Shown one piece after another: positions 25,142 through 34,600 of a stretch of DNA of 64,000 bases. A model generated the notes under the pieces. The model had not been told where the DNA came from. It did not search any database and worked only from the letters and a program-made list of their open reading frames with translations. The DNA comes from Anaerolineae bacterium. Its GTDB lineage: Bacteria; Chloroflexota; Anaerolineae; 4572-78; J111. Position 1 is the first letter of the stretch; each line of letters starts with the position of its first letter. The stretch lies in contig JAJVIM010000027.1 in assembly GCA_022071955.1 (NCBI GenBank), positions 62,001-126,000 of the forward strand, in the 5' to 3' direction. The position numbers and the translations under genes are program-made.

Positions 25142-25175
25142 CGAGTGTTGTCCGCCCGGCTGAAAAAATGGGCGG

Positions 25176-26003
25176 CTACTGCATCAGCGCAGCGCCGGCC
25201 TGCTGTACGGCGTGCAAAAAAGTGAGCAGTTGCGCCGCCGGGTCCGCGCTGCCTACCAGCGCCCGGTAGGGCAGAACCGCGCCGGTAAAGGTGGCGGTGT
25301 GCCAGTACGCGTCGTGTGGCAGTTGGGTATTGGCCAAACCAGCCGGCAGCGGGTAGGCGGTGATGTAAAAATAAGGCTCGGGGATGCCGTCATCGCCGGG
25401 GGCAAAACCAAAATTCATCTGCTCATCGGCGTACTCGGCGTTGGCCGGGTCCTGGCCGGGCACCAGCCGGCCGCTAAACCAGAGCAGCGCCAGATCAAAG
25501 TGATGGGGCCAGAGCTGCACCGGGCTGGTTTCCTGCCGCAATTCCCCTTTAAAACGTCGGAAAACGGCATCGATTTGGGACAGCGCGCGCCAGTACGTTT
25601 CAATGTGGGCTTTATTGTAGGCGCCGGCGGCTGTCTCGGCAAACAGATCGCGGCCAATGGCGGCCTCAATCCCCAGCGCCTTGAGCGACGACAGCGTTTC
25701 ATCGTAAAAGCGCGCCGGCGATTGGCCGGACAGCGGCCGGTGGCACTGGTAGCCCTGGTGGGTGGAAATAATAAGGTGATGTCGGGTCAGGTCCAGCAGC
25801 ACCTCAAAAATTTTGTCATCAGCCCAAATGGGGCCGGTGGTTATCCCGGTTGCGGCGGCAAACAGGCTGGCGTGATACCAGTGTTTTTGTTCGGGCAGGA
25901 GGGTTTGCCGGATTTTGCCTGCCAGCCGGCTGTAAAGGTGGAGCGTGTCCAGCGTGGGTTTTATCTCGGCCAGGGATAGCGCGGGAAAATTAAAAACAGC
26001 CAT
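25176..26003 (-). CDS. DUF5996 family protein
   Basis: The 275-residue cytosolic protein has no signal or membrane segment. I recognise it as DUF5996 from segments such as HWYHASLFAAATGITTGPI (about 40-60), QLWPHHFDLALLWFSGR (about 160-176) and MNFGFAPGDDGIPEPYFYIT (about 195-214). The family has no known function. GGGAGGA precedes the ATG. It lies 34 bp upstream of dinB on the same strand, so the two could be co-transcribed. Confidence 0.82.
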   Translation of the reverse strand: MAVFNFPALSLAEIKPTLDTLHLYSRLAGKIRQTLLPEQKHWYHASLFAAATGITTGPIWADDKIFEVLLDLTRHHLIISTHQGYQCHRPLSGQSPARFYDETLSSLKALGIEAAIGRDLFAETAAGAYNKAHIETYWRALSQIDAVFRRFKGELRQETSPVQLWPHHFDLALLWFSGRLVPGQDPANAEYADEQMNFGFAPGDDGIPEPYFYITAYPLPAGLANTQLPHDAYWHTATFTGAVLPYRALVGSADPAAQLLTFLHAVQQAGAALMQ

Positions 26004-26182
26004 GTTGTCCTCCCTTGGTTGGCATACTGTTGGGCAATTTCAAAAAATAATTGGCCGGCGGTATTGTGATTGAGACGTGGGGTGGCGGAGAAAACTTACA
26101 AATCGGCTGTGACGCGGTGAGGGGGATGTTCACTGAGTATACCGCAGCGGCTCTGTTTTGCGAAATTGAATGAGCGATGAGG

Positions 26183-27913
26183 CTAACGGCAAATGAGCAG
26201 CGGCAGCGGCGATTCGCGCAGCACGCGGTCAACCACGCTGCCCAGCACCACTTCCAGCACCGGCTGAAAGCCGTAGCCGCCCATTACAATGGCGTCGCAG
26301 GCGTGGTTGGCGGCGGTGGTTAAAATGGCGTCGGCCACATTGCCGGTTTCGGTGACCAGCGTTGGCGCCGCGCCCTGGCTTTCCAGATATTTTTTGGCCT
26401 GCGCCAGTGTTTCGCCGGAACTGGTGTGGTTAATTACAGTTAATACAACCAGTTCCAGCTTTACCTTTGTGGCCAGGTAGGCCGACACAAACAGCGCTTC
26501 CTGGGCTTTGGGGCTGCCATCGAAGGCCACCAGCACCCGGCTGATGGCGTTAACCGGGCCGGGCACCGTTAACACCGGCCGCGGGCAGCGATGCAGCAGC
26601 GCCCGAAAACCGGAACTCAACCGCTGTAACGGCCCCGGCCCGGGCGGGTGAGCCAGATGCACCACCACCAAATCGGCAAAGCGCGCCCGGTCAACAATTA
26701 CCCGGCTGATCGTCCCCGTTTCTACGGAAAAGTAGCCGGGGATGTCGGCCTGACGGCAGCGGGCCACAAATTCGGCCTCTACCTGGCGGCCGGCTTCAAC
26801 CTGCTCCGGTGTGGCCACCACGTGCAGCCCGTAAAGCTGGCCTTTTTCCTGCCGGGCGACGGTCAGCGCAAAATCAACCGCGCTCCAACTGGCCGGCGCG
26901 CCGCTGATGGGTACCAGAATGTTGGCAAACAGGCGGTCGCTGGGCCTGAAATCGAGCCATTCTCGCCGCCACTGGCCGGGCGATGGCCCGGCGGCCAGGG
27001 CCGCTGGCGTAATGGCCCCCAGCAGCTTTTCTTCAACTTTGCCCAGTGTGCTGCCAACCCGTTCGCTCTGGCTGGCCACAAAATCGTTGGCCGCGGCAAT
27101 CAAATCGATGTCCCAGCCCGTTTTAACCGCCAATTCACTGCGGTGCTGAAAAATCCACACGTACAGATCGGTTTCGGTGCGGCCGGGAAAGTCGCGCAGA
27201 ATGCCACGCTCGCGGATCACCCGGACAACCGCCAGGTAGATGTCATCGGCCCAGCGCCGCACGGCTTCGGCATAAGGCAAATCGCTGCCGCTGTCGCGGT
27301 TCAAAATTTCGTGATAGGCCGCAATCTGCATTTCCAGCACCCAGTAGCGGCCGGGGGTGGTCATTTGAAAATTCGCGCCGGGCAAAATGTGGTCCAGCCG
27401 GGTCTTTTCCAAAAAATCGGCGTACTCGGCTTTGATGATAATATCATCCGGCGTGTCGGTGGGAGCCAGCGGCACTTTGGCCCGAAACTCGGTCACGTAG
27501 GCTTCGATGCCGGGCGCGCCCAACTCTTTGGCCACCGATACGCGGTGATTGCCGTCAACTACAAAATAGGCCTCGCCAATTTTGTACAGTTCCACCGGCG
27601 GCAGGCCGCTGCTTTCCAGCGCGGCGGCTTTAACGCTGGCCCAGCGCTCGCTGTTGTTATCGCGGCGGGGCAAAAAATTGCGGTTAAAATCGTGATAGCG
27701 GCCCACGCTGCCCACAATGGCGTCCAGCGGGACATCCCTCACCCCCAGCGAGTTACCGCCCTCCAGCCGGAACTTGCGGCGAATGTCTTCAAACGATAGC
27801 AAATCGATAGACTGGCCGGTAACCGTGGCCAGAATATCCTGCATCGCTGCCCGGCGGCGGGCGCGCCGGAAATCTTCCAATGAGGCCGGATAATAGAGTG
27901 AGTTCTCTGCCAT
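26183..27913 (-). CDS. ParB/sulfiredoxin-like domain fused to two universal stress (UspA) domains
   Basis: The 576-residue protein has three parts. Residues about 55-150 carry a ParB/Srx-like motif (LPPVELYKIGEAYFVVDGNHR, motif DGNHR at 120-124), a fold that binds nucleotides. Residues 150-310 are helical and of unknown relationship. Two UspA domains follow at about 328-456 (FANILVPISG ... HRCPRPVLTVPG) and 460-576 (RVLVAFDGSPKAQEA ... CDAIVMGGYG ... SPLPLLIC). The second keeps a Gly-rich phosphate loop ending GSVVDRVLRESPLPL. Usp domains bind ATP or AMP and act in stress response. No Shine-Dalgarno is visible before ATG 27913. It is divergent from the hydrolase at 27973. Confidence 0.8.
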   Translation of the reverse strand: MAENSLYYPASLEDFRRARRRAAMQDILATVTGQSIDLLSFEDIRRKFRLEGGNSLGVRDVPLDAIVGSVGRYHDFNRNFLPRRDNNSERWASVKAAALESSGLPPVELYKIGEAYFVVDGNHRVSVAKELGAPGIEAYVTEFRAKVPLAPTDTPDDIIIKAEYADFLEKTRLDHILPGANFQMTTPGRYWVLEMQIAAYHEILNRDSGSDLPYAEAVRRWADDIYLAVVRVIRERGILRDFPGRTETDLYVWIFQHRSELAVKTGWDIDLIAAANDFVASQSERVGSTLGKVEEKLLGAITPAALAAGPSPGQWRREWLDFRPSDRLFANILVPISGAPASWSAVDFALTVARQEKGQLYGLHVVATPEQVEAGRQVEAEFVARCRQADIPGYFSVETGTISRVIVDRARFADLVVVHLAHPPGPGPLQRLSSGFRALLHRCPRPVLTVPGPVNAISRVLVAFDGSPKAQEALFVSAYLATKVKLELVVLTVINHTSSGETLAQAKKYLESQGAAPTLVTETGNVADAILTTAANHACDAIVMGGYGFQPVLEVVLGSVVDRVLRESPLPLLICR

Positions 27914-27972
27914 TTTGGGTTGGGGTTTAGGTGCTCAAACTTTTTATGCTACAATTAATTGCAGGTAGCCCA

Positions 27973-28704
27973 ATGAACAGTAATATAAATCAACCCAAAC
28001 TCCCGTGCAAAGTTGAACCCTTTCAGTGGGCCGGCCCAAACGACCCGCTTTTTGCCGAAACCGGACTGGTTCACTGCGCCAGTATTCCGCCCCAGGCCAC
28101 AGCCGCGCAGCCCGCGCCGCTGGTGGTGATGGTCCACGGCTGGGCCGGCGATGAAAGCTCGATGTGGATTTTTAAGCAAACGCTGCCGGCCAGTGCGGCG
28201 ATCATTGCCCCACGCGCGCCGGTGAGCCTTGACAGCGGCTTTGCCTGGTTCAGTTACAACGGCTCGCGGGCCGCGCCGGATCGAGCCTCACTGGCGCGCG
28301 GGGTGAACACGCTGGATCGTTTCATCGACAGCCTGCCCCGCCACTATCCGGTTGACCCCGACCGGCTCATTTTGATGGGTTTTAGCCAGGGGGCGATGAC
28401 CATTAATGCGTTTGTGTACGCCAACCCGGACCGGGCCATTGGCGTGGTCTCGATGGCCGGCGCGTTTCCGCCGGTGATTAACGGCGAGCCGTATTCCAAC
28501 TGGCTGGCCGGGCTGCCGGTGTTTGTGGCGCACGGTAGCCGCGATGAGGTCATCCCCGTTGATTCGGCGCGCGAAACCCGCGATCTTTACCGGGCGTTGG
28601 GCGCAGATGTAACCTACGGCGAATATCCCACCGGCCACAAAATGCATTCGCAGGGATTGAAGGATTTAAAGCAGTGGCTGGCCATGTTTTTTGTGGACGC
28701 GTAA
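27973..28704 (+). CDS. Alpha/beta hydrolase, phospholipase/carboxylesterase type
   Basis: The 243-residue serine hydrolase has an oxyanion loop VMVHGWAGDESSM, nucleophile elbow GFSQGAM (Ser), Asp in HGSRDEVIPV and His in PTGHKMHSQG, matching the dienelactone hydrolase/carboxylesterase family. Its natural substrate is unknown. The start at 27973 follows AGGT; the in-frame TTG upstream overlaps a TACAAT -10-like box (27950-27955). It is followed after 3 bp by the SirB1-like gene, so the pair is an operon. Confidence 0.86.
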   Translation: MNSNINQPKLPCKVEPFQWAGPNDPLFAETGLVHCASIPPQATAAQPAPLVVMVHGWAGDESSMWIFKQTLPASAAIIAPRAPVSLDSGFAWFSYNGSRAAPDRASLARGVNTLDRFIDSLPRHYPVDPDRLILMGFSQGAMTINAFVYANPDRAIGVVSMAGAFPPVINGEPYSNWLAGLPVFVAHGSRDEVIPVDSARETRDLYRALGADVTYGEYPTGHKMHSQGLKDLKQWLAMFFVDA

Positions 28705-28707
28705 CCA

Positions 28708-29544
28708 ATGACGCTCAACGGCACCAGAGAAGCTTTTATCAGAGAACTGGAGCAGGGCGGCGCCGGGTTAAATCTGGCCCGGGCCGCGTTTTTAATGGCT
28801 GTTTACCTGGGCCAACCGTTCAACGTAAACGAATATCTGGCCCAGCTGGATGCCCTGGCCCGGCCACTGCAAGGGGCCATGCAGGCCAAAACCTCACTTG
28901 CCGACAGGCTCGACCTGCTCAACAGCTATCTGTTTGAGCAGCAGGGCTTTGCCGGCAACATGCAGGATTACTACCGGCCGGAAAACTCGTTTTTGAACCG
29001 GGTGCTGGATGAGTTAACCGGCATCCCGATTACGCTGAGTGTGATTTATTTGGAAGTGGGCTGGCGGCTGGGGCTGCCGCTGTGGGGCATTGCCATGCCG
29101 CGCCATTTTATTGTAGGCTACGGCTCGCGGGAGTCGCCCACGTATGTGGATGTGTTTAACCGCGGGCAGGTGCTGTCGCTCCACGATTGCCTGGCAATTG
29201 TCAATGTTGACCCCATCAATGGCGACACGTTCCGCCGCAAGTTTTTGAAGCCGGCCACATCCAAAGATATTCTGTACCGCATGCTGCTCAATCTCAAGCA
29301 AATTTACTTTAATAACAAGGATTGGGCGCAGGCTTTCAACACTGTCGAGCTGCTGACGCTGGTTAACCCGGCGCAGGTTGCGGAAGTTAAAGACCTCGGC
29401 CTGCTGGCGCTGCACCTGAACCGCTTGCAGGATGCCCTCTTTTACCTCAAACGCTTCCTTTTTTTAGCCCCCCACCAACAAGACATCGACTGGATCAAAG
29501 AACGGGTCGAATTAATTGAAGAACGGTTATTGCAATTGAATTGA
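28708..29544 (+). CDS. SirB1 family protein (transglutaminase-like fold with TPR tail)
   Basis: The 278-residue protein has the SirB1/Transglut_core2 signatures RPENSFLNRVLDELTGIPIT and LSVIYLEVGWRLGLPLWGIA, then MPRHFIVGYG (about 125-140). The transglutaminase-type Cys is not conserved in this family. The C-terminal 80 residues (YRMLLNLKQIYFNNKDWAQA ... LHLNRLQDALFYLKRFLFLA) form a TPR-like pair. The biochemical role is not established. It directly follows the alpha/beta hydrolase gene. Confidence 0.85.
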   Translation: MTLNGTREAFIRELEQGGAGLNLARAAFLMAVYLGQPFNVNEYLAQLDALARPLQGAMQAKTSLADRLDLLNSYLFEQQGFAGNMQDYYRPENSFLNRVLDELTGIPITLSVIYLEVGWRLGLPLWGIAMPRHFIVGYGSRESPTYVDVFNRGQVLSLHDCLAIVNVDPINGDTFRRKFLKPATSKDILYRMLLNLKQIYFNNKDWAQAFNTVELLTLVNPAQVAEVKDLGLLALHLNRLQDALFYLKRFLFLAPHQQDIDWIKERVELIEERLLQLN

Positions 29545-29609
29545 GCGCGGCGGCGTGCAATTCTGCGATAACCTTAATATAATGTTTAGTACGTTAAGAG
29601 AGTGTGGCT

Positions 29610-29821
29610 GGGTCAGGAATCTCCCGCTCTAACTCCAATACTTTTCAAATAAGGGCGTCTGACATGTCATTCTGAGGCCGCAGACCGAAGAATCTCCAGT
29701 TTGTTGGCTTAATTGGGCTGCCAGGTGGAGGGATTCTTACCCTAAAGGGCACAGGTCGCTTCGCTCAGAATGACATAATTGTTATTTGAAAAGTATTGAC
29801 TCTGACTCCTGATTCCTGACC
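29610..29821. repeat. 212-bp nested palindromic (MITE-like) element
   Basis: The gap between SirB1 and the I9-like gene is filled by a nested inverted repeat. The outer arms are GGGTCAGGAATC (29610) and CAATACTTTTCAAATAA (29636-29652), mirrored at 29781-29797 and CCTGACCC (29814-29821). The inner arms are TGTCATTCTGAG (29665-29676) and CTCAGAATGACA (29763-29774). No coding potential. It resembles a non-autonomous mobile element, or one such element inserted within another. Confidence 0.72.
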
Positions 29822-29842
29822 CCTATTTTCACAGGAGGACAT

Positions 29843-30097
29843 ATGGCCAGTATTTCTGCGGAATTGGAAGCAAAGATTCAATCCGCGCCGGCAGACATAT
29901 TTGACTTGATTGTTAAAACGCGGGGCGATGCCGGGCCGCGCCTGGATTGGTTTTCGGCGCACGGTATCAAAGTGACGCGCCAGTTTCGGTTAACGCCGGG
30001 CGTGGCGGTAACCTGCACCGGCGCGGCCGCCCGGCAGTTGTTGACGCCGGATTGGATTGAATCTGTTGAATTGGACCAGCCGGTATCGGCATTTTAG
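29843..30097 (+). CDS. Stand-alone inhibitor I9-like small protein
   Basis: The 84-residue protein has no signal peptide. Its pattern of alternating beta strands and helices (FDLIVKTRG ... DWFSAHGIKVTRQFRLTPGV ... TPDWIESVELDQPV) matches the fold of subtilisin propeptides/inhibitor I9, including the characteristic ending 'W..S.E.D'. It lies 17 bp before a subtilase gene with which it is almost certainly co-transcribed. I infer a separately encoded inhibitor or folding chaperone of that protease. The ribosome site is AGGAGG just before the ATG. Confidence 0.62.
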   Translation: MASISAELEAKIQSAPADIFDLIVKTRGDAGPRLDWFSAHGIKVTRQFRLTPGVAVTCTGAAARQLLTPDWIESVELDQPVSAF

Positions 30098-30114
30098 CAC
30101 AGAGAGGGTAAACC

Positions 30115-31407
30115 ATGTCCAGAATTGCCTCAGATTTGATGAAACAAATGAACGCGCAGCCAAACCAGGAGCCAATCCCGGTGATTGTGCGCCGCAAGGC
30201 CGGCTTTTTTACGGCGCAGGCGGTGCTACCGAGTTCGGCCACGGTGGAAAAAGCCTTTAACCTGTTTCCGGCCGAGGCGCTCAAACTGACCGCCGCTGAA
30301 ATTGAAGAGGTGAGCAAGCACGAGGCCATCGAACAAATCTGGCCGGATTTGCCGGTGCAGGCCTGGCTCGATGTGTCGGTGCCCAAGTTGCGGGCGCCAC
30401 AGGTTTGGGCCGCCGGTTTTAAAGGGACAGGTATCCGGCTGGCGATTGTCGATACCGGCATCGACGCGACTCACCCCGATTTTGCCGGGCGAATCAAGGC
30501 TTCCAAAAGTTTTGTGGATAACAACCCCACCGATGGCAACGGACATGGCACTCACGTGGCCAGTATTTCCGCCGGCAGCGGGGCCAAATCTGGCGGTAAA
30601 TATGTGGGCGTTGCGCCCGAAGCCGAGCTGTACATTGCCAAAGTGCTCGATGCCAACGGCAGCGGTTCGATGAGCGGGGTGATGGCCGGGATTGAATGGG
30701 CGGTGCTGGACCAAAAAGTGCAGGTAATCAACCTGTCGCTGGGCAGCAGCGGCAGTTGCGATGGCACCGACGCGCTGTCAACATTGTGCGATGAGGCGGT
30801 GTCACAAATGGGGGTGGTGCTGTGCGTGGCCGCCGGCAACGAAGGGCCGGCCGCGCGCACGGTTGGCTCGCCGGGGTGCGCCCGGCAGGTCATCACCATC
30901 GGCGCGGTTAACGACTCCGACCAGATGGCCAGTTTTTCGTCGCGCGGCCCCACCGCTGATGGCCGGGAAAAGCCGGATATTGTGTTCCCCGGTGTGGGCA
31001 TTGTCGCCGCGCAGGCTGCCGGCACGAAGCTTGGCCCGGTAGTTGCCGATGGCTATATTTCGCTGAACGGCACCAGCATGGCCACGCCGCATGCGTCTGG
31101 CGTGGTGGCGTTGATGCTGCAAGCCAACCCGGCGCTAAAACCGGCGCAGATTAAAGAATTGATGCTGGGGACGGCGGTCAATTTGGGTTTTCCGGCCAAC
31201 GATCAGGGCAAAGGCCGGGGCGATGCCTACGCGGCCTATCTCAAAGCGGTAGAGGCCGGGCAACCCGCGCCCACGCCCGAACCGCCAACCCCAACGCCGG
31301 AACCCACGCCGGCGCCAACGCCTTCGCCCACGCCGGAACCCAGCCCGCAACCATCGCCGCCCGGCTGTTTGGCCAGCGTGGCCAGCCTGTTCAGCCGCAA
31401 ATCGTAA
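30115..31407 (+). CDS. Subtilisin-like serine protease with Pro-rich C-terminal tail
   Basis: The 430-residue S8 peptidase has a propeptide-like N-terminus (about 1-90, containing ALKLTAAEIEEVSKHEAIEQ). The catalytic domain then shows Asp in IVDTGIDATHPDF, His in NGHGTHVASIS and Ser in LNGTSMATPHASG; the oxyanion Asn is in VAAGNEGPA. After the domain (about 385) comes a linker of PEPTP repeats and a short end GCLASVASLFSRKS. There is no classical signal peptide, so either it acts inside the cell or it is exported by another route. The upstream 84-residue I9-like gene is its probable partner. Confidence 0.92.
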   Translation: MSRIASDLMKQMNAQPNQEPIPVIVRRKAGFFTAQAVLPSSATVEKAFNLFPAEALKLTAAEIEEVSKHEAIEQIWPDLPVQAWLDVSVPKLRAPQVWAAGFKGTGIRLAIVDTGIDATHPDFAGRIKASKSFVDNNPTDGNGHGTHVASISAGSGAKSGGKYVGVAPEAELYIAKVLDANGSGSMSGVMAGIEWAVLDQKVQVINLSLGSSGSCDGTDALSTLCDEAVSQMGVVLCVAAGNEGPAARTVGSPGCARQVITIGAVNDSDQMASFSSRGPTADGREKPDIVFPGVGIVAAQAAGTKLGPVVADGYISLNGTSMATPHASGVVALMLQANPALKPAQIKELMLGTAVNLGFPANDQGKGRGDAYAAYLKAVEAGQPAPTPEPPTPTPEPTPAPTPSPTPEPSPQPSPPGCLASVASLFSRKS

Positions 31408-31445
31408 TAAAATTACGGCAATCAGCCGCAGCTGTAGCACCTTAC

Positions 31446-31553
31446 TTAACCGTGGAACCAAAATTTTCTCGCTTTCGCCCCCTCCCCCAACCCCTCCCCC
31501 GCTTGCGGGGGAGGGGAGATTGGGGGGATGGGCCAAAATGTTACCACGGTTTA
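31446..31553. repeat. Nested G/C-rich palindromic element
   Basis: Outer arms TTAACCGTGG (31446) and CCACGGTTTAA (31543-31553) enclose CCCCTCCCCCGC (31491-31502) and its complement (31505-31516), with a further CCCCAA/TTGGGG pair. It lies between the convergent ends of the subtilase and the SLATT-type gene and may terminate both. Confidence 0.65.
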
Positions 31554-31602
31554 ATACAGAGCTACCGCCGCACCGCGTAAATCGCGGTGCGGCTGATTGT
31601 TT

Positions 31603-34600
31603 TTACAGCCCCTGCGTTAAAATATCAAGAGCGCGGCTAACCTTGCCTTCGGCCTTCCAGTACTCAAACTTGGTGGTGTTGAGGTGCTCGGCGATGCCGC
31701 CCATTTGCCGCACCTGTTCCAGCATGCTGTCCGGGCCGCCGGGCAGTTCGGTGGTTTTACCATCCCACAGCACAATTAACCGCATCCGGTCGATGCCAAA
31801 AACCAGCGCCGTGTAGAGCGCCCAGCGCTCGTTGCGGGCGTACACGTTATCGCCGGCTTTAACCGGCCCCAGATGATCGGCTTGCAGCCGGATGGCAATA
31901 TCGCTGTTGTTGCGCAGGGCGTAGTAGCGTTCCACCCATTTGTCGCCGGCGAAACTGATAGCCTCTTTAATGTAGTAGGCTTCGTCAAAGGGCAGGTGGA
32001 TGTCGGCCCGAATGCCGCGGGCCAGGCATGCCTCTAAAAAGATGATGTCGCCGCCGGCCGACACGCCGGGGGCAATGGCCAGATCGTTTTTGCCGGCCTT
32101 GAACTTATCGAGCGCCCGGTCAATCCGCTCCCGCACTTCTTTTTCCATCGCCGGCGGAAAACGGGTTTCGGCCGCGCCGGGTTTGTCGAGCGGATGACCG
32201 GCAAACAAAAATACCTGCCCCGGTGCCTGCGGGCCGCTGGAGTCTTCGCCCTCTTCGGTTGATTTGATGCGGTTGATTTCTTCCTGCAACACGTCTGTGC
32301 CGGCCGCCACAAATTCCGGCCGGAAGTTGAGCGACTTGAGCAGCTCAAGTTGTCCCAGCGACGTTTTGAGGTTGTATACATTCTTGCGCGCCGCGGTGAG
32401 CGCCTTGCGGTAGGCCCGGGTAACCTTCTCCGGCGAATCGGCGATGCTCACCTGGAGTTCGGCCAGCGAAACCAGCGCCCAGTAATCGGTGGTGTTGTGC
32501 TGGGTGTTGTTTTCCAGAGCAAAATGGATAGCGCCTTTGAGTTTGGGCAGGTTTTCGCGGGTGGCCTCCACGTCGGGGTCGTCAATCACGTTGTAGGTTT
32601 TGGCCAGATAATCTATCAGCACCGAGCCGGTTAAAGCGTTGATGCCGGGGTAGTAATTATTTTGGTCGAGCCGGTAGCCATCGAGGTAGGTGTTGACCGA
32701 TTTGACCAGCCAGTGCGCCGAGGCAAAGGCTTCGTCGAGCCGGGTTTTATCATCGGGTACGTCTTCCCAGGTTTCCATCCACATTTGTTTGTAGATGCGG
32801 CCCAAATAACTGGCGGCTTCAATATCATTGGGGTTGTCTTGCAGCAGCCGTTCCAGCTTAACAATGGCTTCGTCGGTGCGGCCCAGCCGGTTGAGGTGAA
32901 ACGCCTCCTCTCGCCGAAAAGAGTTGTTGCGCGGATTGATGGTGAGACCGTGCCGGTACTGTTGCAGCGCCAGTTCAAAGCGGCCCATGCCCCGCAGAGC
33001 GCGGCCGGCTTCGCTGATGGCTTCTTCTTTGATGAGCGGGTTGCCGATCTCTTCGGTGAGCAGCAGCACATCGCCGATGCGTTTTTGGCGCTGGGCGATG
33101 GTTACGCGTTCGCGCCATTCGTTGTATTCGCGCCAAAAGCCGGTGGCCAGCGGCGTGCGCAGCGCCGAGCGGTCCGGCTCGGGCAGGCCATCGAGCAAGT
33201 TAAAAATGGGGCTGTGTACCCGGTCGGCGTCGGAGGCCCAGGTTTCGCGGGTAATTTTGGTGATGGCCTGCCGGTCTTTTTCCAGATGGTCGGTGTCGGG
33301 CCGGCCATTTTTATCGACGTGGTAGGGGATGGTGCGCACGTTAAAAATATCAAACGGCATATACGAGCGGCCGGACTGAATGTGAACCACGCCCCGTTTG
33401 CGAATGGCGTGGCGCACGCCCAGCTCGTAAAACACGTTGGCGTTGTCAATACTCAGGTCGGCAATCACCAGATCGGCCAGGAGTAATTCCTGGAACATAT
33501 CGGTCAAAATGTCGCCGCTGACGCTTTCTTCATCGGCCCGAAACGACTCAAAGCCGGCTGTTTCCAGCGCCGGCCGGATGAGATCGCGGTAAATGGCGTC
33601 AAAATCCAGCCAGCGGCCATCGGAACCCTGTTTGCGGCCAAAAGGCATCACCACAAAAGCGTGCGGCAGCCCTTTTTTGGATTTGAACGGTTGGTGGTTG
33701 GCGGGTTGCTGCTCAACCACGGTCAGGGTGGTTTCTTTGACCTCTTTTTTGTCTTCGGCGCCATTTTCGGTGACGGTCACCACTTCGGCGGTGACAATTT
33801 CAAGGCTGGCTGGTTCAGGCTCGGCGCCGGAGCGGACGAGCGAGACGCTGGCGGGCAGCATCAGCACCTCGTCGAGGGCGTCGTTGCCCGCGCCGCGCAG
33901 TTCATCAACGGCGTGCCACATTTCGCTGGCGTGTTTATTGTAGGCGCTCCAAATCACTCTTTCTGTGGCGATGACCAGATTAAAAAATTCCTCGCTGGTT
34001 TTTTCTTCGGCGCTCAGGCTGCGCCAGCGGTCGCGGATAATGTTGAGGCCGATGATTAACTGGTTGAAATGGCTGATGGCGGCATCGAGCTGGCGTGGTT
34101 CCAGCCAGGCGATCAGCCCGGCGGCGGCAAACACGGTTACAGCCACCCAGGCATTGAACTGGCCGCCGATGGCCGCAAAAAACAGGCTCAACCCGCCGGT
34201 AATTAACAGCCCAACCTGCAGTATGGTGCGGGTTCGGTGCGGCTGGTTGAGCGCCATAGAATAATATTTAATCTGGTTTTCCAGCCGGTAGGTGATGTAA
34301 TCATCGGGCAGCAGCCGGGTGAACCCGGGGTCGCTGCCGGGATCGGCCGGGTTGTGATCGGGCGGCAGGGTACCGGTGTACGGTTTTAGAGTCAGCTCGC
34401 TGCCGAGGGTGTCGGCGATGCGGCGCTGAATATCGGTGAGGCGGCGGCTGAGCCAGTGATCGCGCTCATCGTGCCATTGCATCACCGTGCGGTACACGTA
34501 AATCTCTTTTTTGATCTCTTCGGCGGCGGCCAGCATTTCTGCGCCGGTTTCCTGCCACTGCGATTTGATGACCAGCGCCAGCAAAACAAAATTTACAATT

